Source of the DNA: Palaemon carinicauda
Taxonomy: Eukaryota; Arthropoda; Malacostraca; Decapoda; Palaemonidae
Assembly (NCBI RefSeq): GCF_036898095.1
Contig: NC_090728.1
Span: 84,464,219 to 84,528,218 of the forward strand
DNA length: 64,000 nt
Direction: 5' to 3'
Part shown: positions 33,987-43,537 of the stretch, one piece after another
Layout: every line of letters begins with the position of its first letter
Numbering within the stretch: position 1 is the first letter of the stretch
Program-made: the position numbers and the translations under genes
The notes under the pieces: generated by a model
Database searches by the model: none
What the model was told of the DNA's origin: nothing
The model's input: the letters and a program-made list of their open reading frames with translations, nothing else

Positions 33987-35941
33987 GAGGTACGTCCGAA
34001 GTGCGGAAGTGCTTTCTGCAACGTCCGCAGTAAGAACCTCTGCGGACATGGATTATGTAGGAGACACGCAGCATGCGCTGTCTCCAAAGGTGAGCTCCGG
34101 TATTGGGACCCCAGGTATGTACCGAGTGCTCTAACCTGATTACTGAAGCTTTTCCTTCCCCTAGGACAGCGGAATCAAGGGATATAGCAAGGGGGAAGCT
34201 TCGCACCTGGGTAAGGGGCTTCCAGAAGAACACCTCTGGACCTTATCTTCCAAGTGAGAAGATGAGGGCTTACCTTTTCCCTAGGGCATCAGCTGATGCA
34301 GTGATTCCCCAGCCTCAAGAGGAGATCCCCCTAGTTCAGATCCAGGTGGATGCTGAAGTGGCGGTCGCTGTGCAAGACATCCAGTTGGGCGACAGGATGT
34401 CAGACGTGTCCGAGCGTCTGGAGGAAGACCTCCTGGCAGGAGGCCAGGATGAAGATCAAGCCCCAGACATCGCAGAGGAAGAAGCCAACGAGGTGTCGGC
34501 TGCTCCGGTTCTGATCCCTGAACCTATTCCCTCAACATCGTCCGCTCTCCCAGTAGAGCTGGGACAGGCCCTCTCCTCCATTGTTGGAATGATCCAACAA
34601 ATGCAGAAGGAGAATATGGAGAAGGCGGCTGCAATGGAACTGCGGATGCAGGAGCTTGCAGCATCACGTGGGCCCCAGAAAAGGCTCAATGTGAAAGACC
34701 TTCCCTTGTGCTCAGATGCTAACCTGTGGAGATATGCCGAGCACATGCCGATGACGACTGGAAAGATCGTCATGTCGGATAAGCTGGGTTCAGTTCCCCT
34801 TGAGGAAGTGGAATTCTGGCCCAGCAAAGGGTCATATCCGGACTGTTATGTCCGGTTGAGGAAGGAACCAGCTTCAAAGGAGAAGACAGAGCCGAAGGAG
34901 GTCATAGTGATGGACCATGCTAAGGCTCAAGCTTTGCTTTCATCTTTGATGAAAGAGAGGGGCTTCACAAACTCAAAAGTTACTGCATTGAGTAAGAAGC
35001 TCCCTTCCTTTGTGTCCTCTCCTGCTAGAGCCTTCCCCTTTTTGCAGAAAGGGTTTGCGGCTGTATTAAAAGCAGTCGAGGCTGGCAAGCCTTGCCCCTC
35101 CCTGGAGGAGGGTAAACCCTTGTCGCTGGCCCTACCCATGGACCACAAGGACTGGAAGGACGTCCATCTTACCTTCTCAGTCGGGAAGTTGGAGGCTGAT
35201 ATTGCCGGACGTCAGTTCGGTGAGAACCTCCCTAAGCTGTCTGACTTTCTTTTGCGGAGAGAGCTCGAGACAAAAGAAAGACTGGCTGCCTCAATGTCTC
35301 TTCAGACCACTCTTGAGACGATGGCAAGTGACCCCAAGGTCCATGAAATGTTCATGGTAGTGGCCAAGATTCATCTGGCCACAGTGACGAAGGATCTTTA
35401 CAGCTTCGTCAGGGCGAGGAGAGCTTGTAGGGAGTTCGTGTTCACCTCGGCTACGGTGAGGCACGAGCCAAGGAAACTAATCTCCTCCAACATTTGGGGC
35501 AAAGACCTTTTCCCTAGCGAATTGGTCAAAGAAGCTGTGGATAAGGCCGCCACGGAGAATAGAAATCTTCTCCAAAAGTGGGGCCTGTCTATCAAGAGAA
35601 AGTCTTCCCCGGATGAGGGTCCCCAACCGAAGAGGAAGACTAAAAGGCCTAGGCTACCGTCTCGGCCAGCCAAGCCAGTTGAACAGTAACAGCAACAGCA
35701 GTTGCCGATGCCTTCAGTGCCCCAGATGGTGGCACAAACCCCGACCACTTTCCAGTGGGTACCCCAGGCCGTGTCGACACAGTCCACGGTGTTCACCCCA
35801 ACGTTCGAAGGGCAGTCTACTTCCTTTCGAGCAAAGCCTAGAGGAGCAGCCAGAGGCTCGTCTAGGCGCCCCTCAAGGGGAAGGGGATTCAGGGGCGGTC
35901 GGGGTCGGGGAGGCAAGACCTCAGGACGGCAGTCCAAGTGA
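33987..35941 (+). pseudogene. Gag ORF1, DIRS beta copy 3
   Basis: Order: a Cys/His region (CGHGLCRRHAAC, then VCTECSNL after a 1-nt loss near 34100); an acidic Gln/Glu-rich stretch likely to form a coiled coil near 34560-34650; conserved blocks LNVKDLPLCSD, FWPSKGSYPDCYVRLRKEP, FGENLPKLSDFLLRRELETK and ARRACREFVF; a basic cluster KRKTKRPRLPSRP; then an in-frame TAA at 35687-35689 in a Gln-rich run; and an Arg/Gly-rich tail to TGA 35939-35941. The next ORF starts at ATG 35943. Gag should bind and package the element RNA. The same TAA position is found in copy 4. Confidence 0.8.
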
Positions 35942-35942
35942 G

Positions 35943-37780
35943 ATGATGCCGGTAGGAGGGAGACTTCAGAATTTTCGGGATCGGTGGACCTTCGATCCCT
36001 GGGCCCACAGCCTACTCAAGAACGGACTGGGCTGGAGCTGGTACAGCACTCCACCCCCGTGCCCTCGGTTTTTTCCAACACTCCACCCCCGTTCTGGAGG
36101 AGTACGTTCAAGAAATGTTGGAGAAAAATGTGATCCGAAGGGTGAAGTCCATCAAATTCCAAGGGAGGCTGTTTTGTGTTCCTAAGAAAGACTCGGAAAA
36201 GCTCAGAGTCATTCTGGACTTGTCGCCACTCAACAAGTTCATAGTGAATTGCAAATTCAAGATGCTAACACTGCAACACATAAGGACCTTACTGCCCAAG
36301 AGGGCATATTCCGTCTCCACAGACTTGTCAGACGCCTATTGGCACGTTCCAATCAACCGTCGACTCTCCCCCTACCTAGGGTTCAAGCTACAATGAAGAC
36401 TATACGCCTTCAGAGCCATGCCATTCGGGCTAAATATAGCCCCAAGGATTTTCACGAAGCTTGCGAGCGTAGCTCTCAAACAATTACGCCTAAAGGGAAT
36501 TCAGGTAGTAGCCTACCTGGACGACTGGCTGGTGTGGGCAGCATCCGAGACAGAATGCTTGCAAGCTTCCAGTCAAGTGATCCAGTTCCTAGAGTATCTA
36601 GGCTTCAAGATCAACAGAAAAAAGTCTCGACTTTCTCCATCTCAAAAGTTCCAGTGGCTGGGAATCCACTGGGACTTAATGTCACATCGTTTCTCCATCC
36701 CGGCGAAGAAAAGGAAGGAGATAGCGGGTTCTGTCAAGAGACTTCTAGATTCCGAAAGGATTTCAAGACGCGAACAGGAGAGGGTACTGGGCTCTCTCCA
36801 GTTTGCTTCGGTGACAGACCCAGTGCTAAGAGCACAGCTAAAGGATGCAACCCGAGTTTGGAGAAGTTATGCATCAAACGCGCGAAGAGATCTGAGAAGA
36901 CCAGTTCCGCTTCGGCTACGTACTCTTCTCAGGCCTTGGTCCCAAGCCGGACATCTAAAGAAGTCGGTTCTTCTTCAGCCACCTCCCCCGTCGGTGACGA
37001 TTCACTCAGACGCCTCGAAGGAGGGATGGGGAGGTCACTCATCGGAAAAAAGTCCAGGGGACTTGGTCCAAGCTATTCAAGACCTTTCACATAAACTTTT
37101 TAGAAGCTATGGCAGTGTTCCTTACCTTAAAGAAAGTCTCCCCGCGTCACTCGATCCACATAAGGTTGGTGATGGACAGCGAGGTAGTTGTGAGATGCTT
37201 GAATCGACAAGGATCGAGGTCACCACCTCTCAACCAGGTGATGTTGGCCATCTTCCGATTGGCGGAAAAGAAGAAGTGGTACCTGTCGGCAGTTCACCTT
37301 CAAGGAGTCCGCAATGTGACAGCGGACGCTCTATCCAGGTTCACACCGATAGAGTCGGAATGGTCCTTAGACGCAGGATCATTCTCCTTCATTCTGAATC
37401 AAGTCCCAGAACTGCAGATAGACCTCTTTGCGACGAAAGACAACAAGAAGTTGCCCCTGTACGTGTCCCCGTACGAGGACCCCTTAGCGGAAGCAGTGGA
37501 CGCGATGTCCCTCGACTGGAACAGATGGTCCAGGATTTATCTGTTCCCTCCTCACAACCTTCTGTTGAGGGTCCTCAACAAACTGAGATCCTTCAATGGG
37601 GTAGCGGCAATAGTGGCCCACAAGTGGCCGAACAGCGTGTGGTTCCCCCTGGCATTGGAACTGCGGCTGAAGTTTGTACCGCTACCAGATCCAGTTCTGA
37701 CCCAGCGAGTCCAGAAGTCGACTGTCTGCGCTTCAATACAGAAAACCCGGACCCTGCAGCTCATGATTTTCTCTCCCTAG
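35943..37780 (+). pseudogene. ORF2: reverse transcriptase, RNase H, Dam-like methyltransferase domain, beta copy 3
   Basis: Starts one base after the gag stop. Reverse transcriptase: LFCVPKKDSEKLRVILDLSP, STDLSDAYWHVP, AMPFGLNIAPRIF, YLDDWLVWAA (catalytic DD). RNase H: HSDASKEGWGGH, MDSEVVVRCLNRQGS, VTADALSR, with three catalytic Asp contexts visible. The methyltransferase-like region is QIDLFATKDNKKLPLYVSPY with IYLFPPHN, known from DIRS elements as a Dam-related domain. It ends LMIFSP at 37780. Frame changes near 36080, a stop near 36396 and a shift near 37045 (in RNase H) break it. Confidence 0.85.
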
Positions 37781-38741
37781 CGGTGAGAAAGCGTTTCGGG
37801 ATTTCGAAAGCCAGCATAGACTTCCTAGAGGAATATAAGTGCAAATCTACTAGAAGGCAATATGAGTCATCTTGGAGAAAATGGGTGGCCTTTGTCAAGG
37901 CGAAGAATCCGCAGGAGATCTCGACACACTTCTGCTTATCTTTTTTCATCCACCTCCATGGTCAAGGGTTGGCAGCTAACACGATTCGGCGTGTAAGTCT
38001 GCTTTGACAAGACCCCTTCTATATGCCTTCCAGGTCGACCTAGGTAACGAGATCTTTAATAAAGTTCCGAAAGCCTGCGCTAGGCTCAGACCTTCAGCAC
38101 CTCCAAAGCCCATTTCATGTTCTTTAGACAAGGTTCTTCATTTCGCTTCTCCGTTGAGTAATGAGGAGTGTGCGTTAAAAGATTTGACACAAAAAGTTAT
38201 TTTCCTATTTGCACTCGCGTCCGGGGCCAGGGTTAGTGAGATTGTAGCCCTCTCGAGAGAGGCAGGTCGTGTTCAGTTCCTGGATGGGGGAGAACTGAAC
38301 CTGTTTCCGGATCCTACGTTTCTCGCCAAGAATGAGTTACCCACCAACAGGTGGGGTCCCTGGAGAATCTGCCCTCTGAAAGAAGATGCATCTCTATGTT
38401 CAGTAGAATGCCTAAAGGTCTATCTTCATAGAACTTCAGACTTCAAGGGTGGTCAACTATTCAGGGGAGAAACATCAGGCTCAAATTTATCTCTGAATCA
38501 ACTCAGAGCGAAAATCACATATTTTATTCGCAGAGCGGATCCTGACAGTACACCCGCAGGTCACGATCCGAGGAAAGTTGCTTCATCCTTAAATTTCCTT
38601 AATTGTATGGTTTTTGAACATCTTCGTTCATACACTGGCTGGAAGTCTTCCAGAGTGTTCTTTCGCCACTATACGAAGCAAGTGGAGCAACTAAAGAGTT
38701 CTGTGGTAGCAGTGGCTTGCGTCGTTAACCCTGCTGTTTAA
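37050..38741 (+). pseudogene. ORF3: tyrosine recombinase, beta copy 3
   Basis: The frame is open through the overlap with ORF2 (to 37780) and then encodes the recombinase. The N-terminal DNA-binding part has RKRFGISKASIDFLEEYKCK and STRRQYESSWRKW. A 1-nt loss near 37990 breaks it before the catalytic domain. The domain in the second piece (38004-38741) keeps the full tetrad: Arg in ASGARVSEIV (codon at 38229), His and Arg in HDPRK (38562, 38571) and Tyr in RHYTKQ (38670). It would insert circular DNA at short T-runs. One repair-free frame is lacking, so it is inactive. Confidence 0.85.
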
Positions 38742-39036
38742 CTCTGCGAGGAACAGTGGTTTTAATTGGGACAATTAATTCCAGGGTGAGTGTGTAGTTA
38801 CATTCTGTGCTACAAACTAAGTGAGGGCACTGAGGTGCCCACGTTGACTGTTCCACTTCCAAAGGTGAACCTAGCATAAGTGCAGACATGTGTGCCGAGC
38901 GTTTCTAACGCTAATGTAACTGACTTTTCTGACCTTCATACCTCGGTATGTTAAAAGTGGCACTAATGTTTTTCTTTCAGATAAACAAGTTTCTGTTTAC
39001 TATCAGACTTATGCTTAAAGTTTTGGTTATCCTCTT

Positions 39037-39102
<66 letters not shown>

Positions 39103-39687
39103 TGTTGTTAACCTGTCCGTTTATTGTCTATCAATAAACTTGTCCTTGAGAACCTTGCGTCTCCTTCACCTGTGTCAATTTATTGATATAATTGAGCATT
39201 CATTCTATGTATATTTATCTGGGATAATTCTAATAGATTGTTCCTGTATGCAAGCTATGTTGCATTGGTTTATGCTTTCCCTTATCGGGAGGACTCCGTC
39301 CCAGAAGGGGATGGTGGCGGTTTTACAAGTTTCCTCCTATGCGGATATAAACCTTTGTCCAATACAAGTATTGTGCGGAGAACTGGTCGATATTTCATAT
39401 TGACGCAGTGGTTCTTCACAAACTATGCTTTACTTAATATAGGGTGAGACCACTATATTAGCTTGCCTGGTATTCATACATAGGTATATGTACTCTTCGA
39501 CACTTTTCCAGAGTCTAGTAGGACTCTTCCCTGTAGGGGGCAGGAAGCTCTAACATGGTTTATGGTTAGTTGAAAAGATGTATAAAGGTAACATCTTGGG
39601 TCTCTAGGTCTAGTCGACCAGGAAAAATTACCTCCGGGGAGTACGGCACGTTTTGAGAATCCACAGATACAGTAATGCTCTGGTATA
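38742..39687 (+). other. 3' region of DIRS beta copy 3
   Basis: Non-coding. It contains AATAAA at 39133-39138, a (TA)n run and the shared CCCTGTAGGGGGCAGGAAG block near 39525-39545. Confidence 0.7.
39039..39098. repeat. (TA)n microsatellite, about 30 units
   Basis: An uninterrupted TA run in the 3' region. The other beta copies lack it at this place, so it grew after insertion or in this sublineage. Confidence 0.95.
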
Positions 39688-39782
39688 CTTCCATCAGGAC
39701 GACATGGGTTGAGCCCAAAAAACGGATTTTGAGCGAAGCGAAAAATCTATTTTTGGGTGAGATGGCCATGTCGTCCTGATGG
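39688..39782. repeat. Internal complementary region, beta copy 3
   Basis: Positions 39688-39721 are the reverse complement of the left end and 39720-39782 that of the right end, sharing an A6 junction (CCC-A6-CGG). The 17-bp outer arms are inverted repeats of each other. Confidence 0.95.
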
Positions 39783-39853
39783 ACCCGCCCTTCCCTTTCT
39801 ATGAAAGGGCTGTAGGACCCCTCCCTACATACAGTATCTGTAGCACCTCGTGT

Positions 39854-40236
39854 ACGCTACAAGGAATACAGATGGCGCCAGGATTGGCGCCAGGCACGCT
39901 TACGAAACTGGAGAATAGGGAGCCTTGGGAGCGGGTCCCCCTTTTTCTTTCCCGTTTTCGTTTCTTGCCAATTGACCCTTCGATACATAATCTCTGTTTG
40001 GGGTGCAGATTGCCATGTGGCGTGTCAAGAATACGTCCTCTGATATGTCGCGATATCCCTTTCATTAGGGATATTCACTCCTGGAGTTAGAATTCTGGGT
40101 ACCTTAAGGTAAATTCTCTGGGAATATCGCCGTAGTTGTAATATACCCTAGGAAGCTACCCTATAGGAACTTCCATCAGGACGACATGGCCATCTCACCC
40201 AAAAATAGATTTTTCGCTTCGCTCAAAATCCGTTTT
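39854..40236. repeat. Right inverted terminal repeat, beta copy 3
   Basis: Pairs with 31545-31891. It includes the stem ATATCCCT (40053-40060) with AGGGATAT (40067-40074) and the right-only 43-bp extension ending CCG and T4 at 40233-40236. Confidence 0.95.
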
Positions 40237-42525
40237 GTACACTCTCTATTTGCGCAATATCCTTTTGGTAGTGTGGGTACCATATCACATTGCAGTACTC
40301 GAGTGTACTACGTACATAAGTTTTGTAAAGCATAATCATATGTTCAGCTTTTCTTGTTTTAAAGTGTCTGAATAACATTCCCATTTTTCCTTTACATTTA
40401 GCCAACAGTGTTGCTATTTGATCGTTGCATAACATATTCCTATTTAACATTACACTAAGGTCTTTAATTGCTTCCTTGTTTGTGATTGTCTCATTATTAG
40501 GTCCCTTGTATGCATACACCATTCCTTCTCTGTTTCCATAATCTATTGATTCGAATTTATCGGAGTTAAATACCATCCTATTTATCTCCGCCCATTCATA
40601 TATTTTGTTTAGATCTCTTTGTAGTGAGTTCCTATCTTCATCACAAGTAATTTCTCTACTTATTCTTGTGTCATCGGCGAAACTTCTCACTACGGAGTTT
40701 TCAACATCACAGTCTATGTCTGAGATCATAATAACAAACAGCAGTGCAGCTAATACCGTACCTTGTGATACACCAGATATTACCTGGGCTTCATCTGATT
40801 TCTCATCATTTGCAACCACTATCTGTTTTCTGTTTTGCAGGAATTCTTTTACCCATTTTCCTATCTTTGCCACAATATTATGCTTTCTCATTTTTTTTCT
40901 CCAATATGGTATGGTCTACCTTGTCAAAGGCTTTTGTAAAATCTAGATAGATCACATCTGTGTCTTTTTCATTTATCATATTTTTGTATGTTTTCATAGT
41001 GTGCTATCAGTTGGGTCTGTGTACTTTTTCCAGGCACGAAACCGTGTTGACCCATATTAAACAAATTATTTTTAACCAAATGGTTCATTATTTTCTTTTT
41101 TATTACCCTCTCATACACTTTCATAATATGTGATGTTAGACTAACAGGTCTATAATTGCTTGCCTCTAGTCTTGATCCACTTTTAAAGATAGGGGTTATA
41201 TAAGCTAATTTATGTTTAACATATATCTCGCTCATATCTACACTTTGTCTTAGCAGTATTGCAAGCGGCTTCGCGATAGTGGTTGCAGTTTTTTTTAACA
41301 AAATCGCTGGAACTCCATCTGGTCCGGCTGCCGATCCATTTTTAATTTTGTTTATAGCCTTGACAATATCTGCTTCATTAATATCTATATCCGTTAGATA
41401 TTCATCATTTTCTTCTCTCATTTCTGTTTCATTATTCTCATTTGCAATTCTTGGCGTGAACTCACTCTTATATATTTCTGCTTATATGTTGCATATTTCC
41501 TTTTTTTCATTCGTTAGCCGTCCTTCAATTCTTAGAGGGCCTATTTCTACTCTCCCTTTATTCATCTTTTTTGCATAGGAGTAAAGTACTTAGGGGTTTC
41601 TTTTTATATTTTGAAGTGTCCTTTCTTCTAAGTCCCTTTTTTCATTTTCTTTCGACTGTATAATCTTTTGTTCTGCATTTTCTATCTTACATTTTATTTC
41701 AATCATTTTCCACACATTTTTTTCTTTTGCAAGATTTTTCTTCCACTTTCTAATTTTCTGAAATAAGATCCTTCTGTCTCTAGGTATGCACGTCTTTTGT
41801 TTATTTTTTTTTTTTCGGCACATATTTTTCAACAATTTTCTCCAGTATTTTGTACAGTATGTCTGTATTTACCTGTATATTATCACTTACAAATACATTT
41901 TTCCATTCTTTATTCAGTTCTTCATTTATTTCTGACCATTTTATATTCTTACTGTAAAAATTATATTTTCTATATCCTTCCCAAATTTTTGTGCTTCTAT
42001 TAATTCTGCGATCACTTGCTTTGGAATGGACTATCAATTCTATGACATCGTGGTCTGAAATTCCCGTGTTATACACTATCATTTCTTTAATGCAATTTAC
42101 CTCATTCACAAATACTAGATCTAGGACATTTTCCTTTCTTGTTGGAATGTGGTTTATTTGTTGCATATTATGTTCTAATAGCATATCTTGAAGCTTTTCA
42201 AATTGCTTCTTATCTTTTGCGCTACTATTACTCTCTTTTTTATATGTATACATACAACCACTTTCTTCTATCCGTTCTTTCCAATCCACGAAAGGAAAGT
42301 TAAAATCTCCGGATAGGAGTATATTCCAGTCTTTATGGTTTCTATATATATCATCTATTTTTTATATTATTATGTCATACTCCTTAGTGTTTGGGGGTCT
42401 GTAAACTACAATATTCACTAGTTTTTCAAATTCAAATTCTACCACAATCAATTCACAGTCTGTGTTGCTGTATTTTTCACAGACTTTTCCTTGATTTATG
42501 TCTCTTTCATAGAGAGGGCCATGGA
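40237..42525 (-). pseudogene. CR1-like LINE: endonuclease and reverse transcriptase, 5' part
   Basis: Read on the minus strand from about 42525: an endonuclease fragment (NIVVYRPPNT, then LDLVFVNE and GISDHDVIEL), then reverse transcriptase with GPDGVPAILLK, NYRPVSLTS, HGFVPGKSTQTQL, DFTKAFDKVDH and the catalytic FADDT. The protein nicks target DNA and copies LINE RNA into it. It is 5'-truncated within the endonuclease; it has a frameshift in an A8 tract near 40893 and further shifts between 41421 and 42362. Its C-terminal part is at 31085-31539 on the far side of DIRS copy 3. The clade is CR1/L2/Jockey group; I cannot place it more exactly. Confidence 0.8.
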
Positions 42526-42541
42526 GAATGTGTGAACCTTG

Positions 42542-43192
42542 ATGTCGGGTACACACACCGAACGGGAGGGAGGAAAACCCTGCTCCGAAGGACATAAGCA
42601 ACAACAGCAGGCCCATTCAACGTCGTTTTCCTTGTGTCAATCGTCCGGAAGCGGTTCGAGTGTCAAGAAGAAAACCTGAGGCCAAAGGCCGAAAAATAAG
42701 TTGCAAACACAGAAGATGTCGCAATTTTTCAACTGTGGAATGTGGGGTCATTACGCCCGCCAATGTAAATCGGCTCGAACCCCGACGCGGGAGCTACAGC
42801 ATCGTTACTGGCAATAGAAGGACTATCACCCCCATTTGGAGCACCACCCTACTATCCTCAACCCACGGTGAGTTTTCTGCAAGTCTTCCCATAATGGAGA
42901 ACCCCATCATTACATCTGCCGCCACCTGTGGGATGGCAGACGCCGCCCACCCAAGGATAACCCTAAGCGGTGACAGCAGCGCCAAGGATGACCCAATAGG
43001 AAGAAGACAGAAGACAGTGCCCCAGCAGCCTGTTATCAAAGTTAAGTTCCCATCAGGTTTTAAAAACTATTTGATAGATACAGGGGCATTTGTTTCTCTT
43101 ATTATTGAATCACACATCACAGTAAGTCAAGTTCAGAATGAGGTTCCTTTAAAGTGTCAAGGGTTTGGAGGGAAAGAAGTTTTTGTAAAATG
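42542..43192 (+). pseudogene. Gypsy-type nucleocapsid knuckle and aspartic protease start
   Basis: The gag tail is Gln/Ser/Lys-rich with one TGA. The zinc knuckle near 42720-42770 reads FFNCGMWGHYARQC, a CCHC pattern whose first Cys is replaced by Phe. After a frameshift, the protease begins near 43030 with the active-site motif LIDTGAF. It is cut at 43193 by DIRS beta copy 4. The remainder of the polymerase gene is not found after the DIRS copy, whose right end is itself lost. Confidence 0.65.
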
Positions 43193-43199
43193 TTTTTTT

Positions 43200-43537
43200 G
43201 GGCTTAAGCCATGTTGTCCTGATGGAAGGTTCCTTTAGGTAGCTTTCTAAGGGATATTTGGCTACAGTAATATTCCCAGAGAATTAACCGTCAGGTGTCC
43301 AGAATTCTAACTCCTGGCGTGAATATCCTTAAAGTTTCTCTTAAGGATATCGCATAGCCAGGGGACGTATGCTTGATACGACACATAGCGATCTTCATCC
43401 CGAATAGCGTTTTCGCTTTGAGGGGGAAAGTGGCAAAAAGAAGGGGAGCCGTTATCAAGGTACCCTTCCTCTCGTACTATTATAGAGTATCTATATGGCG
43501 CTGTAGTCAACCCAGCGTGCTATTCCTTTAGTTGTAG
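43200..43537. repeat. Left inverted terminal repeat, beta copy 4
   Basis: Reverse complement of 54944-55198 over the preserved part. Contains the stem ATATCCTTAA (43323-43332) with TTAAGGATAT (43341-43350). Confidence 0.9.

Larger units (their letters stand above)
31540..40236 (+). mobile_element. DIRS retrotransposon, family beta, copy 3 (near-complete, 8.7 kb)
   Basis: This is the most complete copy: T5-GGGC left end, left inverted repeat, 2.1-kb leader, gag, ORF2 (reverse transcriptase, RNase H, methyltransferase-like), ORF3 (tyrosine recombinase), 3' region, internal complementary region, right inverted repeat and CCG-T4 right end. It interrupts a LINE with no target duplication. About six lesions are visible: shifts near 34100, 36080, 37045 and 37990, and stops at 35687 and near 36396. 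Confidence 0.93.

Noticed and set aside
34097..34105. CAG-GTATGT in gag as a 5' splice site
   Set aside because: It encodes conserved gag residues (QVC) in copies 2, 3 and 5 and is absent from copy 4.
37400..37700. Methyltransferase-like domain as a host gene
   Set aside because: The same domain is in the same place in every DIRS copy and in the same ORF as reverse transcriptase.
38004..38741. Tyrosine recombinase as evidence of a phage or bacterial integron
   Set aside because: It lies inside DIRS elements with reverse transcriptase and inverted repeats, in a eukaryotic setting.
31031..42525. Target duplication around the CR1-like LINE
   Set aside because: Only short matches such as CATG or TACACA are visible at the two edges, too little to call.
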